Shown here: positions 7,529 through 14,587 of the stretch, piece by piece
Layout: each line of letters opens with the position of its first letter
How positions within the stretch are numbered: the stretch's first letter is position 1
From: an uncultured Peptococcaceae bacterium
GTDB taxonomy: Bacteria; Bacillota; Peptococcia; Peptococcales; Peptococcaceae
NCBI GenBank assembly: GCA_902492275.1
Contig: CABUKW010000032.1
Location: 1-23,332, forward strand
Length of the DNA stretch: 23,332 bases
Direction: 5' to 3'
Notes under the pieces: model-generated
What the model was told of the DNA's origin: nothing
Database searches by the model: none
Seen by the model: the letters and a program-made list of their open reading frames with translations, nothing else
Program-made: the position numbers and the translations under genes

Positions 7529-8167
7529 TTATTGTTCCAACTGACGGCCCAGCTTGCGATAAATCACAAAGGTCAGCGCACTGATGAGCAAACCTTTCAA
7601 TAAGTTAAACGGCGCGACTGCATAGAGAATCAGCGTTTTTAAGTCCACAATGGCCGGATTCAGCGCATTGCCCATCTGCACAAAAAATTCCAACGGCTGA
7701 CCAAACACTGTAGCATAGACTGGCAGCAGAATAAAATAATTGACTAGGGAGCTTAAGGCAACCAGCACTGCCGTACCCACCGCCATGCCTAGTAGCATGC
7801 CTTTGGCGTTGTGCCATTTGCCGTAAATCCAGGCAGCCGGCACCACGAAAGCGCAGCCGACGATAAAATTCCCCAACTCTCCTACGCCGCCGGTAATGGT
7901 GCCATTTAATACAAAGTTCAGCAAAATCTTGACTAGCTCAATCGCCGCGCCAGCCAGCGGCCCCATAGACAAGGCCCCAATCATCACGGCCAGCTCGCTC
8001 AAATCCAGCTTATAAAAGCTGGGAGCAAACCACAATGGCGCCTCAAACAGCATCAACACGCCGGCCACCGCCGACAGCATGGCAATTTTGGTCAGCGTCT
8101 GCAGTGCCATACCCTTTTTGGCATTCCGCGTCTTCATCACAACATTTCTTTTCTCAACCTGTTCCAT
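7529..8167 (-). CDS. ribU: ECF transporter S component, riboflavin-specific (RibU)
   Basis: Substrate-binding membrane subunit of an energy-coupling factor transporter for riboflavin. It works with EcfT and the EcfA ATPases, which are encoded elsewhere. The 212-residue protein has about six hydrophobic helices. The stretch FYKLDLSELAVMIGALSMGP resembles the riboflavin-contacting loop of RibU proteins. The specificity is supported by the FMN riboswitch directly upstream. I chose the ATG at 8167 because AAGGAGG lies 8 nt before it. Upstream in-frame codons to 8221 would place coding sequence across that ribosome site and the leader. It is a single-gene unit closed by a terminator at 7471-7508. 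Confidence 0.93.
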   Translation of the reverse strand: MEQVEKRNVVMKTRNAKKGMALQTLTKIAMLSAVAGVLMLFEAPLWFAPSFYKLDLSELAVMIGALSMGPLAGAAIELVKILLNFVLNGTITGGVGELGNFIVGCAFVVPAAWIYGKWHNAKGMLLGMAVGTAVLVALSSLVNYFILLPVYATVFGQPLEFFVQMGNALNPAIVDLKTLILYAVAPFNLLKGLLISALTFVIYRKLGRQLEQ

Positions 8168-8223
8168 AACAGATTCCTCCTTGCGCATAGATTTTACAGA
8201 GGGTTTTCTGCAGCATGGCATAG

Positions 8224-8252
8224 AAAAAGCCTCTGAAAATCTTCAGAGGCTT
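8224..8252 (-). terminator. Leader terminator of the FMN riboswitch (expression platform)
   Basis: A perfect 9-bp stem GCCTCTGAA/TTCAGAGGC (8229-8237 with 8242-8250) has a 4-nt loop and is followed on the minus strand by TTTTT. It stands between the aptamer and the ribU start. By analogy with other FMN riboswitches, FMN binding should favour this hairpin and stop transcription. Confidence 0.88.
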
Positions 8253-8295
8253 GAATCGTTCCGGTAGATAACAGATATTCTGCTATTTGCACTAT

Positions 8296-8407
8296 GATTC
8301 TTCTCCCATCCAGACTATACTGTCGGTGCTGGAATTACACCAGCTCAACCCAAAAAGGCTCGCGGACTTTACCGCCGGTAGGGATTTCCACCCTGCCCTG
8401 AAGATTC
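8296..8407 (-). promoter_or_regulatory. FMN riboswitch (RFN element)
   Basis: The minus strand carries the conserved RFN core. It begins TTCAGGGCAGGGTG, continues with CCCTACCGGCGGT and CCGCGAGCC, then TGTAATTCCAGCACCGACAGT, and ends with GTCTGGATGGGAGAAG. All the paired regions of the six-arm FMN aptamer can be traced. It lies about 130 bp before ribU and just after a consensus promoter, so it should switch off riboflavin import when FMN is plentiful. Confidence 0.97.
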
Positions 8408-8420
8408 TTTGTATGGTTTT

Positions 8421-8449
8421 ATTATAGAATAGCTTCTATGGTTTGTAAA
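8421..8449 (-). promoter_or_regulatory. Promoter of the riboswitch-ribU unit
   Basis: On the minus strand TTTACA (8444-8449) and a perfect TATAAT (8421-8426) are separated by exactly 17 bp. Transcription would start just before the riboswitch aptamer. No clear terminator for the upstream dnaI operon is seen between 8450 and 8498, so some readthrough is possible. Confidence 0.85.
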
Positions 8450-8498
8450 GTGTTTTTGTAAAAGTATTTCTCTTGTATTTTATGCAAAAGGGGATTCT

Positions 8499-9548
8499 TT
8501 ATTTCCACCCATGCGGCGCTGCTTCCTGGGCCGCTTTTTTGCGGGCGTCGGCATTACTGACGCGGGCGCTTTTCTGCTGCACCAGACGGAACACGCGGGC
8601 GCGGTCCAGAATACGGTCGGAGGTTCTGGCCGAGTAGTATTCTTTGATTTTGTTCAAATCCATGTTGGAGTTGATAATCCAGGGCTTATTTTGATAATTG
8701 CGGTCCTCGATTATCAGCACAAGTTGTTCAATGACAAAATCGGTCGTCGCCTCTGCGCCCAAATCGTCGATGACCAGCAGATCGCAGGTGCGCAGTTGTT
8801 CTAGCATTTCGCTGCACAATTTGTAGCCTTCTTCGTATTTGTAGCGCCGGATTAAATCAAATAAGTCGGCGGCGCGGCGATAAAGCACCGTATTGCCGTT
8901 TTCCAACACCAAATTGGCAATGGCCGCCGACAAATGGGTTTTTCCCCGACCCACGTCGCCGGTTAAGAATAAAGATTGTTCGCACTGCCCCTGCTGAATT
9001 TGCTGAGCAAATTGTTTGCACCAAAGCACTTTGTTCGCCATATCGGCAGGATTTTCGTATCTCTGCACATCAAAATTGTCGAAGGTAAAGTTCCGCATGG
9101 CCTGCGGCATACCGCTGCGCAAAAACAGATCCTCCAGCCGTTCTTTTTGATAGCAGCTGCATAGTACGCCCGGCTCTGTGTAGCCTCTGTCCTCACACAG
9201 CGGGCAATCCCACTGGGGCTTGTAGATGGATTCGTCCAGCTGATGCTGCGCCAACAGCTGATGCCGCTGCTCCATCAGCGCTTCAATCTCGGCTTGCAGC
9301 TTTTGCTGCGCCGATTTATCTTTCCGCAGCACACCGGCCCGAATCATGGCAATATTTTTTTGTCCGACAGTTTGATCCAATTCCTGCAGCAGCGGTATTT
9401 GCCGGTAAATGCCTGCAATCCGTTCTTCGCACTGCTGCTGCTTCTGCAAACGCAGTTGATCCCGATTTTTCAAATTTTCACCCGCTTTTCTCATACAATC
9501 TACAGCCTCGTCTTTGCTGTTTTTATGGCTGCTGGTTCTCTGCACCAT
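8499..9548 (-). CDS. Helicase loader, DnaI/DnaC-like AAA+ ATPase
   Basis: Probable loader that places the replicative helicase on DNA. In the 349-residue protein a glutamine-rich helical N-terminal region (about 25-105) is followed by a zinc-binding motif CPLC…CSC (C115, C118, C130, C132) as in DnaI. The AAA+ domain follows, with Walker A GDVGRGKTH at 197-205, Walker B LLVIDDLGAE at 257-266, and TSDRILDR near 309-316 as the likely arginine-finger/sensor region. The start at 9548 has only a weak AGAAG site. An internal ATG at 9494 (MRKAGENL) is an alternative, though its spacing is poor. The frame is continuous with the upstream dnaD gene except for one TAA codon. It is the last gene of the operon. 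Confidence 0.9.
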   Translation of the reverse strand: MVQRTSSHKNSKDEAVDCMRKAGENLKNRDQLRLQKQQQCEERIAGIYRQIPLLQELDQTVGQKNIAMIRAGVLRKDKSAQQKLQAEIEALMEQRHQLLAQHQLDESIYKPQWDCPLCEDRGYTEPGVLCSCYQKERLEDLFLRSGMPQAMRNFTFDNFDVQRYENPADMANKVLWCKQFAQQIQQGQCEQSLFLTGDVGRGKTHLSAAIANLVLENGNTVLYRRAADLFDLIRRYKYEEGYKLCSEMLEQLRTCDLLVIDDLGAEATTDFVIEQLVLIIEDRNYQNKPWIINSNMDLNKIKEYYSARTSDRILDRARVFRLVQQKSARVSNADARKKAAQEAAPHGWK

Positions 9549-9551
9549 TTT

Positions 9552-9590
9552 TTCTTCTAAGAATGCTTCTTCTAACGATTATTCTTCTAA
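9552..9590 (-). repeat. Three tandem 15-bp repeats at the dnaD-dnaI junction
   Basis: The 9-mer TTCTTCTAA (plus strand) occurs at 9552, 9567 and 9582, exactly 15 bp apart. On the coding strand each copy reads TTAGAAGAA (Leu-Glu-Glu). The first copy is the end of dnaD, the others fill the gap before the dnaI start. The unit length is a multiple of three, so the frame is kept. Confidence 0.8.
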
Positions 9591-10523
9591 GAAGCTCAAA
9601 TCCAGGTCGTCTGTTTCAAACTTTTGGGTAATGGCGGCTTTTTTTCTTGGCCTTCCGCTTCCAGTTCGTTTTTCCGCTGTTTTTTCCTGCTCCTGCCGCT
9701 GCTTGGCTTGCTCTAAGGCCTCTGGTGTGGTAATATCCCGCTCCTGCCATTCCTTCAACACAGCGTCAATATATTTAAAAGACGGATTGCGGGCGCCGAC
9801 GGTTTCCTCCACCGCCCGCATAATCATTTCATGGCTGAATTTCCACTGGGCGGTCCATTTTAAATACAGCTCCTTGTTCACCTCAGAAGGCGCGCCGTAC
9901 ATGCCCAGCTTGCGCATGACTTCCGTTGTTTTGTAGGCAGTGGTATTGAGGTTCTCCGTAAACCGCGCCAGGCTGTCCGAATCTCGCACCTGGGCGCCAT
10001 AGGCCATTTGGCAGAAAAAACGAAAATCGTATTCCTTGCGGTGCTGCTGATAATACACCTTGTAAATTTCAAAGACCAAATCATAGGACCAGTTATACCG
10101 CTGCACCACTTCCTGAATATTCTGTTTATCCCGTAAATTCAAAAAGGCACCCAAAGTCTGCTCCAGCTTTTTAATCAACTGGGCGTAGTTTAACTGGGCG
10201 GAAGTAAAGCTGCCTTCTTCATCGGCCAGATACTGTGACTGGCCGCCCAAGTTGGCGCCGATTTTATCGAACATCGGCGAGAAATCCACCGATTCGGTAT
10301 CGGTATACCAGTGAATCAGCCCTTTGCTGTGCAGGGTGCGTGCCGCCTCCACTGCATAGCGATCATGATTCTGAACCTGATCCGAGCCGCAATACAGCAG
10401 ATACAGCATTTTTCCCAAATCCTCGAAGGTTAATCCCAGAGGCTCCATCAAGCCCAGCAAGCGTCTGGGAACGCTCACATTGCCACCTTCAAAAAACCAA
10501 GCGGTTAAATTCTGTTTACTCAA
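9579..10523 (-). CDS. dnaD: DnaD-domain primosome protein
   Basis: Bacillota-type primosome protein that helps load the replicative helicase. The frame from 10523 gives 314 residues: an N-terminal winged-helix region (about 1-110), then two DnaB_2/DnaD-type helical repeats. The second ends in the characteristic FKYIDAVLKEWQERDITTPE. A charged tail with RPRKKA and an acidic end (DDLDLSFLEE) follows. I chose the TTG at 10523 because GAGGTGA, a seven-base match to the 16S tail, lies 5 nt upstream. A GTG at 10532 falls within that site. The ribosome site overlaps the stop of the Asp23-fusion gene (TGAGGTGA), implying coupling. The helicase-loader gene follows after 30 nt in the same frame, and this pairing supports the role. 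Confidence 0.9.
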   Translation of the reverse strand: MSKQNLTAWFFEGGNVSVPRRLLGLMEPLGLTFEDLGKMLYLLYCGSDQVQNHDRYAVEAARTLHSKGLIHWYTDTESVDFSPMFDKIGANLGGQSQYLADEEGSFTSAQLNYAQLIKKLEQTLGAFLNLRDKQNIQEVVQRYNWSYDLVFEIYKVYYQQHRKEYDFRFFCQMAYGAQVRDSDSLARFTENLNTTAYKTTEVMRKLGMYGAPSEVNKELYLKWTAQWKFSHEMIMRAVEETVGARNPSFKYIDAVLKEWQERDITTPEALEQAKQRQEQEKTAEKRTGSGRPRKKAAITQKFETDDLDLSFLEE

Positions 10524-10533
10524 CGCTGTCACC

Positions 10534-11364
10534 TCATCCTACTGTAATACCGGTGATGCGCACATCGATGCGCAGCACTGTCAAGTTGGTCATTTCATCC
10601 AAATCTCGGATGGTATGGATTTGAAATTGCTCAATAGCAGCTTGAATGGGAACGCCATAGCGAATTTTCATTTCACAGTAAATGCTGACGCCAAACTCGT
10701 TCATATCCACCTGAATTTTCGCGCTGCGGTCAAATTCCTCCTGCAAATTGAGGTTATACCGTACGATCTGCTCGATGGCATTTTCGGAGATGGTCAGCCG
10801 CCCCAACTGCGAAAATCGGGGCCGCACAATGCATTTATCTTCGGAGGATAATTTGGATTTGTCTTTCTCTTTGTCTTTATTTTTTTTCGTCATAAAGCTG
10901 AAAATGGAGTCAATCCAATAGTTGGGCAAATCCTTTTTTACTTCGATGCTGGGCAGCGGAATGACATGTTTTCCCTCCCGGCGCATGGTTTGCGCCAGTT
11001 CAATCTGCTCCGGCGTGGCGATATCCTGAATAAAGATTTTGTATTTCACCGGCGGCAGGCTTAATGCCGCTGTAATCCGGTCGATCATTTTTTCCGAAGT
11101 GCCAAGAATCAGAATTTTTTTCGGCTGCAGCTGCCCAATGCGCTCCCGCACCTCCGCCGCATGGATCGGATCGTAAAAGATGGCCCGTTTAACCGCCGCT
11201 ACGGTGGTTTCCTCCGCTTTGGCCGAGGAGCCTGCCATTTTTTTGCCGTCTTTAATCAAAAGGCCGTCGTCAATCATCATATCAATGTGATATTGCTCTA
11301 AAACAGAATTGGCATTATGGCTTTTGCCAGTGCCGCTGGCTCCAATTAACGCATAGACTTCCAT
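10534..11364 (-). CDS. P-loop ATPase fused to an Asp23/Gls24 domain
   Basis: A 276-residue two-domain protein. The first part starts MEVYALIGASGTGKSH, a Walker A P-loop at residues 8-16, and includes a stretch KKILILGTSEKMIDRI, suggesting a small nucleotide-binding fold. After a lysine-rich linker (about 160-175) the C-terminal 90 residues resemble the Asp23/Gls24 domain. They include GRLTISENAIEQIVRYN, later VSIYCEMKIRYGVPI, and a terminal LRIDVRITGI. Asp23 domains are known from cell-envelope stress proteins and from the gene next to fakA in many Bacillota. The start ATG at 11364 has AGGAGG 7 nt upstream and lies 19 nt inside sfsA. The partner and substrate are unknown. I infer a link with neighbouring primosome genes only from the operon. 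Confidence 0.82.
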   Translation of the reverse strand: MEVYALIGASGTGKSHNANSVLEQYHIDMMIDDGLLIKDGKKMAGSSAKAEETTVAAVKRAIFYDPIHAAEVRERIGQLQPKKILILGTSEKMIDRITAALSLPPVKYKIFIQDIATPEQIELAQTMRREGKHVIPLPSIEVKKDLPNYWIDSIFSFMTKKNKDKEKDKSKLSSEDKCIVRPRFSQLGRLTISENAIEQIVRYNLNLQEEFDRSAKIQVDMNEFGVSIYCEMKIRYGVPIQAAIEQFQIHTIRDLDEMTNLTVLRIDVRITGITVG

Positions 11365-12083
11365 GCTGTTTCCTCCTGTAGGGGAATGGTGCCTGTATAG
11401 GCAATCCCCGTTAAATCAATGCTGCAGGTGTACACATATACTTCCACACCGGCTTCTACAGCACGCTGCAAGTTTTCCCCAAAGACCGGGTCGGTGGCCC
11501 AGTTCACGGCAAAATCGCTGGCGTCGTTTCCCATCACCAGAAAAATCACAGCGCCGTCCAGATCTGCTTCTTTACAGCGCACCAGTTCCTGCAAATGCTT
11601 ACTGCCCCGTTCCGTAGGCGCGTCGGGAAAGCGGGCGGTGTGCCCGTCCAGCAAATTGACCGATTTGACCTCGGCGTAGCAAAGACGGCCCTGCCGCTTC
11701 AGCCGGAAATCGAACCGACTCTTGCCATAGGTTTTCTCCCGCTCAATCTGCTCTACTGCGGCAAAGCCAGGCAAAATGCCCTGCTTTAGCCAAAAGGCGA
11801 TAATCTCGTTGGCCAAATGGGCGTGCAGGCATACAAACCGCTGTCCCTGCTGCACCAGCAATAAAGTGTAGGCCGTTTTCCGGTTAACCCCTGCCGCCGG
11901 CTGAATCCACACATCCACGCCAGGCACCAGCAGCTCCTTCATCCGTCCCGAATTGGACACATGCACCTGAACCGGCTGTCCCTCCAGCTCTACCTCGGCC
12001 CGAAAGCGGTTTTCCCGCTGGATAAACCGCGCCTTTAACAGCGACCCCAGCGGAAAAATCCTTTCGTCGGTATGGCCGCTCAT
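11346..12083 (-). CDS. sfsA: SfsA family DNA-binding/nuclease-like protein
   Basis: The SfsA family was named from sugar-fermentation stimulation in E. coli and has an N-terminal OB-like fold and a C-terminal nuclease-like fold. The 245-residue length is normal. Conserved motifs are all present: VHVSNSGRMKELL (41-53), SRFDFRL at 122-128, YAEVKSVNL at 136-144, and FPDAPTERGSKHL at 152-164. The ATG at 12083 overlaps the M20-peptidase stop by 4 nt (ATGA) and has GAGGAAG upstream. The biological role in Bacillota is not settled. Confidence 0.95.
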   Translation of the reverse strand: MSGHTDERIFPLGSLLKARFIQRENRFRAEVELEGQPVQVHVSNSGRMKELLVPGVDVWIQPAAGVNRKTAYTLLLVQQGQRFVCLHAHLANEIIAFWLKQGILPGFAAVEQIEREKTYGKSRFDFRLKRQGRLCYAEVKSVNLLDGHTARFPDAPTERGSKHLQELVRCKEADLDGAVIFLVMGNDASDFAVNWATDPVFGENLQRAVEAGVEVYVYTCSIDLTGIAYTGTIPLQEETAWKSMR

Positions 12084-13198
12084 GCTCTGGCTTCCTCGAT
12101 GACGGCCAGTACAAACTCCGCTGCCGCTTTCATTTCTGCAATCTGCAGATATTCTTCTACACTATGCACCTTGGTCATCCCTACGCCCAGATTGGTAGCA
12201 GCAATGCCCTTGCCGCAGAACACGTTGGCGTCGCTGCCGCCGCCGCTTTTCACCAATTCCGGCTCTAACCCCAACCGGCGCACCGCAGCCGCCGCCAGCT
12301 GCACCGTTGTACTTTCCGGATCTAAGGCGATGGCAGCATAGCATTCGTCCACCTTCACCTCTACCGTACCGCCCAATTCCCGCGCCGCTTCTGTGCAGCA
12401 CTGCTTCATGTGGGTAATTTGGGCGTCTACCTTCTCTTTCTTTAGACTGCGGGCTTCCCCATAAATAATGGCTTCTGCGGCAACTACGTTAGTAGCCCGC
12501 CCGCCTTCTATGATGCCGATGTTAGCGGTGGTTTCTTCATCCAGCCGGCCCAGTTTCATGCTGTCGATGGCCTTAGCGGCCATCTGAATGGCGCTGATTC
12601 CCTTTTCCGGTTCCACCCCTGCATGAGCTGCATGGCCCTTGAAGGTTGCGGTCAAATCAATGTGGTAAGGGGAGGCCACGCAAATCTGATTGGGCATACC
12701 GTCGCTGTCAAAAAAGAACGCTGCGTCCACCGGCGCCAGCTGTTCCAAATCTACATATTTTGCGCCCAGCAAACCGATTTCCTCGGCCACAGTAAAAATT
12801 ACCTGCACCGGCCCATGGGCAGCGCCCGTTTCTTCCAGCACAGTCACCGCCTCCAAAATAGCGGCAATACCCGCTTTATCGTCGCCGCCCAAAACAGTGC
12901 TGCCATCGCTCCGAATAACGCCGTTCTCCACAATGGGCTTGACGCCATTCCCCGGCGCCACCGTATCCATGTGGGCGCAGAACAACAGACTTTTTCCGGC
13001 GCAGCTGCCTGCCCGATAAGCCACCACATTGCCGGCATTGCCGCCAAACTGCGCGCCGGCCTCGTCTTCTTTTACGGTATATCCCAAAGCGCTGAGCTTT
13101 GCCGTTACATAATCGGCCACCAGCCGCTCATTTTTACTCTCCGAATCTAGCTGTACCAGCTCCAAAAAAGTCTGCACCAGCCGTTGTTCCTGAATCAT
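12080..13198 (-). CDS. M20 family metallopeptidase, PepT-like
   Basis: Dizinc aminopeptidase of the peptidase-T-like branch of family M20; probably trims small peptides in the cytosol. The frame from 13198 gives 372 residues. Metal and catalytic residues are visible: HMDTV at 76-80 (H76, D78), GGDDKAG at 104-110 (bridging D106), and AEEIGLLGAK at 138-147 (catalytic and metal glutamates). The lid domain holds GHAAHAGVEPEKG. SGGGSDAN and a histidine in KVHSVEE complete the site. The ATG at 13198 is preferred because AAAGGA lies 9 nt upstream. The ATG at 13204 would be only 3 nt from that site. It opens the operon with sfsA and the primosome genes. Confidence 0.93.
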   Translation of the reverse strand: MIQEQRLVQTFLELVQLDSESKNERLVADYVTAKLSALGYTVKEDEAGAQFGGNAGNVVAYRAGSCAGKSLLFCAHMDTVAPGNGVKPIVENGVIRSDGSTVLGGDDKAGIAAILEAVTVLEETGAAHGPVQVIFTVAEEIGLLGAKYVDLEQLAPVDAAFFFDSDGMPNQICVASPYHIDLTATFKGHAAHAGVEPEKGISAIQMAAKAIDSMKLGRLDEETTANIGIIEGGRATNVVAAEAIIYGEARSLKKEKVDAQITHMKQCCTEAARELGGTVEVKVDECYAAIALDPESTTVQLAAAAVRRLGLEPELVKSGGGSDANVFCGKGIAATNLGVGMTKVHSVEEYLQIAEMKAAAEFVLAVIEEARA

Positions 13199-13243
13199 AA
13201 TCATCCATCCTTTGTCTGTGATTCTATTAGTATGTGTGTTATT

Positions 13244-13272
13244 ATTGTAACATAAACATCAAAAGAAACCAA
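13244..13272 (-). promoter_or_regulatory. Probable promoter of the M20 peptidase-dnaI operon
   Basis: On the minus strand TACAAT (13244-13249), preceded by TGT (extended -10), lies 17 bp from a weak -35 TTGGTT (13267-13272). It is about 45 bp before the peptidase start. The -35 matches only three consensus positions, so this is a moderate call. Confidence 0.5.
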
Positions 13273-13375
13273 ATGGATTTTGGCTTTCCTTTTTCGGTAC
13301 ATGCTATTATCTCAGCTTAAACCAAAATATCGTTTTATAGCATTTACAAGACTCTTTCCGTATTTTTTTTACAAA

Positions 13376-13424
13376 CTAAAAACAGGCAGCTCGAAATTTA
13401 CTATTTCAAACCGCCTGTTTTTAC
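13376..13424 (-). terminator. Rho-independent terminator after the AraC-type regulator
   Basis: AAACAGGC (13380-13387) pairs with GCCTGTTT (13413-13420), and an inner GAAAT/ATTTC pair closes the loop. On the minus strand the stem ends in GCCTGTTTTTA. It lies about 40 bp after the regulator stop and before the peptidase operon promoter. The remaining DNA to 13461 and back to 13273 shows no gene. Confidence 0.78.
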
Positions 13425-13461
13425 TGCACATCATATCAGCGCTCTTTATAGGCGCTGTGCT

Positions 13462-14436
13462 TCAACAATCAAGCCGTCGCACTGGTCTGATATACTTAAA
13501 GTGCTGCTCTGGATTAAAATAAAAATACATCACTCTGCCTGGAGAGGTGTCCAGACAATATCCGATCTCCGTAAAATCGAAGGTGGCCATCGCCTGTTCG
13601 ATTTTTTCTTCTACGCTGCGGCACTCTTGTTCATAATCAAAAGGGCCATGCTCGAATACCAAATACTCGGCCTCCGAAATTTCTGCCAGCAGCATTTGTG
13701 CCGGAATTTCTCCGTTATAGTCAACGGGCAACCTCACACCCCAGCATTCGGTGCGCGGAAAGCCCCAGTCGCAGACTCTGCCTGCCGGATCGTTCATATA
13801 GGCCATAATCTGACCGTTGCTGCTGTTAATTTCACTGCCGCCGGCATCGTCCAATTTTCCCTTTATGCTGTCCAACAGACCGCAGATGGTTTCGCAGTCC
13901 TGCCCTGGAATCAGACTTTGCTTTTGCCAGAAATCCCAATACCCATTACTCTCATAATTTTTAATGTGTAAAAATTTGTGCGCCGGAATGGTAATCAAAT
14001 AAATTTTTATATCGTCTGCAGATTTCGCCATACCAATCTCCTCCAAACCTAAAAAGTAGCGGTCAAACGGATTGATTTTCGTGCGCAGGACAACAGGCTT
14101 GGGATTTTTTCGATACTCGCTGGGCGTTACGCCATAGGTTCGCTTGAACGCTCTTGTAAAAGCCTCATGGGAGGAAAACCCATAATCAACGGCAATCTCC
14201 AGCAGGCTTTTTTGGCTGTCCCGCACCTCTTTTAACGCAAAAGCAAGTTTCCTATGCCGCAGATAATCCCGAAACTGCATACCGGACACTTCTTTGAATT
14301 TTCGCGTTGTATAGTATTCGGAGTAACCCAACCGCTTCGCAAGAACGCGCAGTGTCAAGGCCTCGTCATCATAATGCTTGATGCAGTCGTCGATTTGGTC
14401 AACGATGCTTTGAATTTGCTTCTGCCATTCATACAC
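13462..14436 (-). CDS. AraC-family regulator with GyrI-like effector domain
   Basis: Transcription regulator of 324 residues. The N-terminal about 110 residues form the double helix-turn-helix of AraC proteins (LAKRLGYSEYYTTRKFKEVSG, then EIAVDYGFSSHEAFTRAFKR followed by YGVTPSEYRKNP). The C-terminal about 180 residues form a GyrI/SOUL-type ligand-binding domain, ending EIGYCLDTSPGRVMYFYF. This DNA-binding-first order is that of Rob-like regulators, which sense small or amphipathic molecules. The start is a GTG at 14436 with GAGGTGA 6 nt upstream. The gene is monocistronic, with its own promoter and terminator. Its target genes are unknown. An autoregulatory palindrome may lie in the promoter (14478-14497). 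Confidence 0.9.
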   Translation of the reverse strand: MYEWQKQIQSIVDQIDDCIKHYDDEALTLRVLAKRLGYSEYYTTRKFKEVSGMQFRDYLRHRKLAFALKEVRDSQKSLLEIAVDYGFSSHEAFTRAFKRTYGVTPSEYRKNPKPVVLRTKINPFDRYFLGLEEIGMAKSADDIKIYLITIPAHKFLHIKNYESNGYWDFWQKQSLIPGQDCETICGLLDSIKGKLDDAGGSEINSSNGQIMAYMNDPAGRVCDWGFPRTECWGVRLPVDYNGEIPAQMLLAEISEAEYLVFEHGPFDYEQECRSVEEKIEQAMATFDFTEIGYCLDTSPGRVMYFYFNPEQHFKYIRPVRRLDC

Positions 14437-14469
14437 TTCCTATCACCTCGCTTCCACCGCTCTGTAAGC

Positions 14470-14497
14470 ATTATAACAGCGGCAAAGCAACGCCGCT
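14470..14497 (-). promoter_or_regulatory. Promoter of the AraC-type gene with internal palindrome
   Basis: A perfect TATAAT (14470-14475, minus strand) with an extended TGT lies 33 bp before the GTG start. No good -35 is visible. Directly upstream, AGCGGC (14478-14483) and GCCGCT (14492-14497) form an inverted repeat with an 8-bp centre, placed where the -10/-35 spacer would be. It is a candidate operator. Confidence 0.6.
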
Positions 14498-14530
14498 TGA
14501 TTTTACTTGTCCTCCTTGGCAAAAGCCAGC

Positions 14531-14570
14531 ACAAAAAAACGAAACGGCACAGTCCTCTGACTATGCCGCC
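14531..14570 (-). terminator. Rho-independent terminator of the fakA-degV operon
   Basis: On the minus strand CGGCA-TAGTC (14559-14568) pairs with GACTG-TGCCG (14545-14554) around a 4-nt loop, with one mismatch, followed by TTTCGTTTTTTT. It lies about 20 bp after the DegV stop. Confidence 0.85.
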
Positions 14571-14587
14571 CTGCAAAGCTATAATTC

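Noticed and set aside
7165..7584. Plus-strand frame of 139 codons
   Set aside because: It runs through the BRO-N stub, the ribU terminator and the end of ribU in antisense, so it cannot be a real gene.
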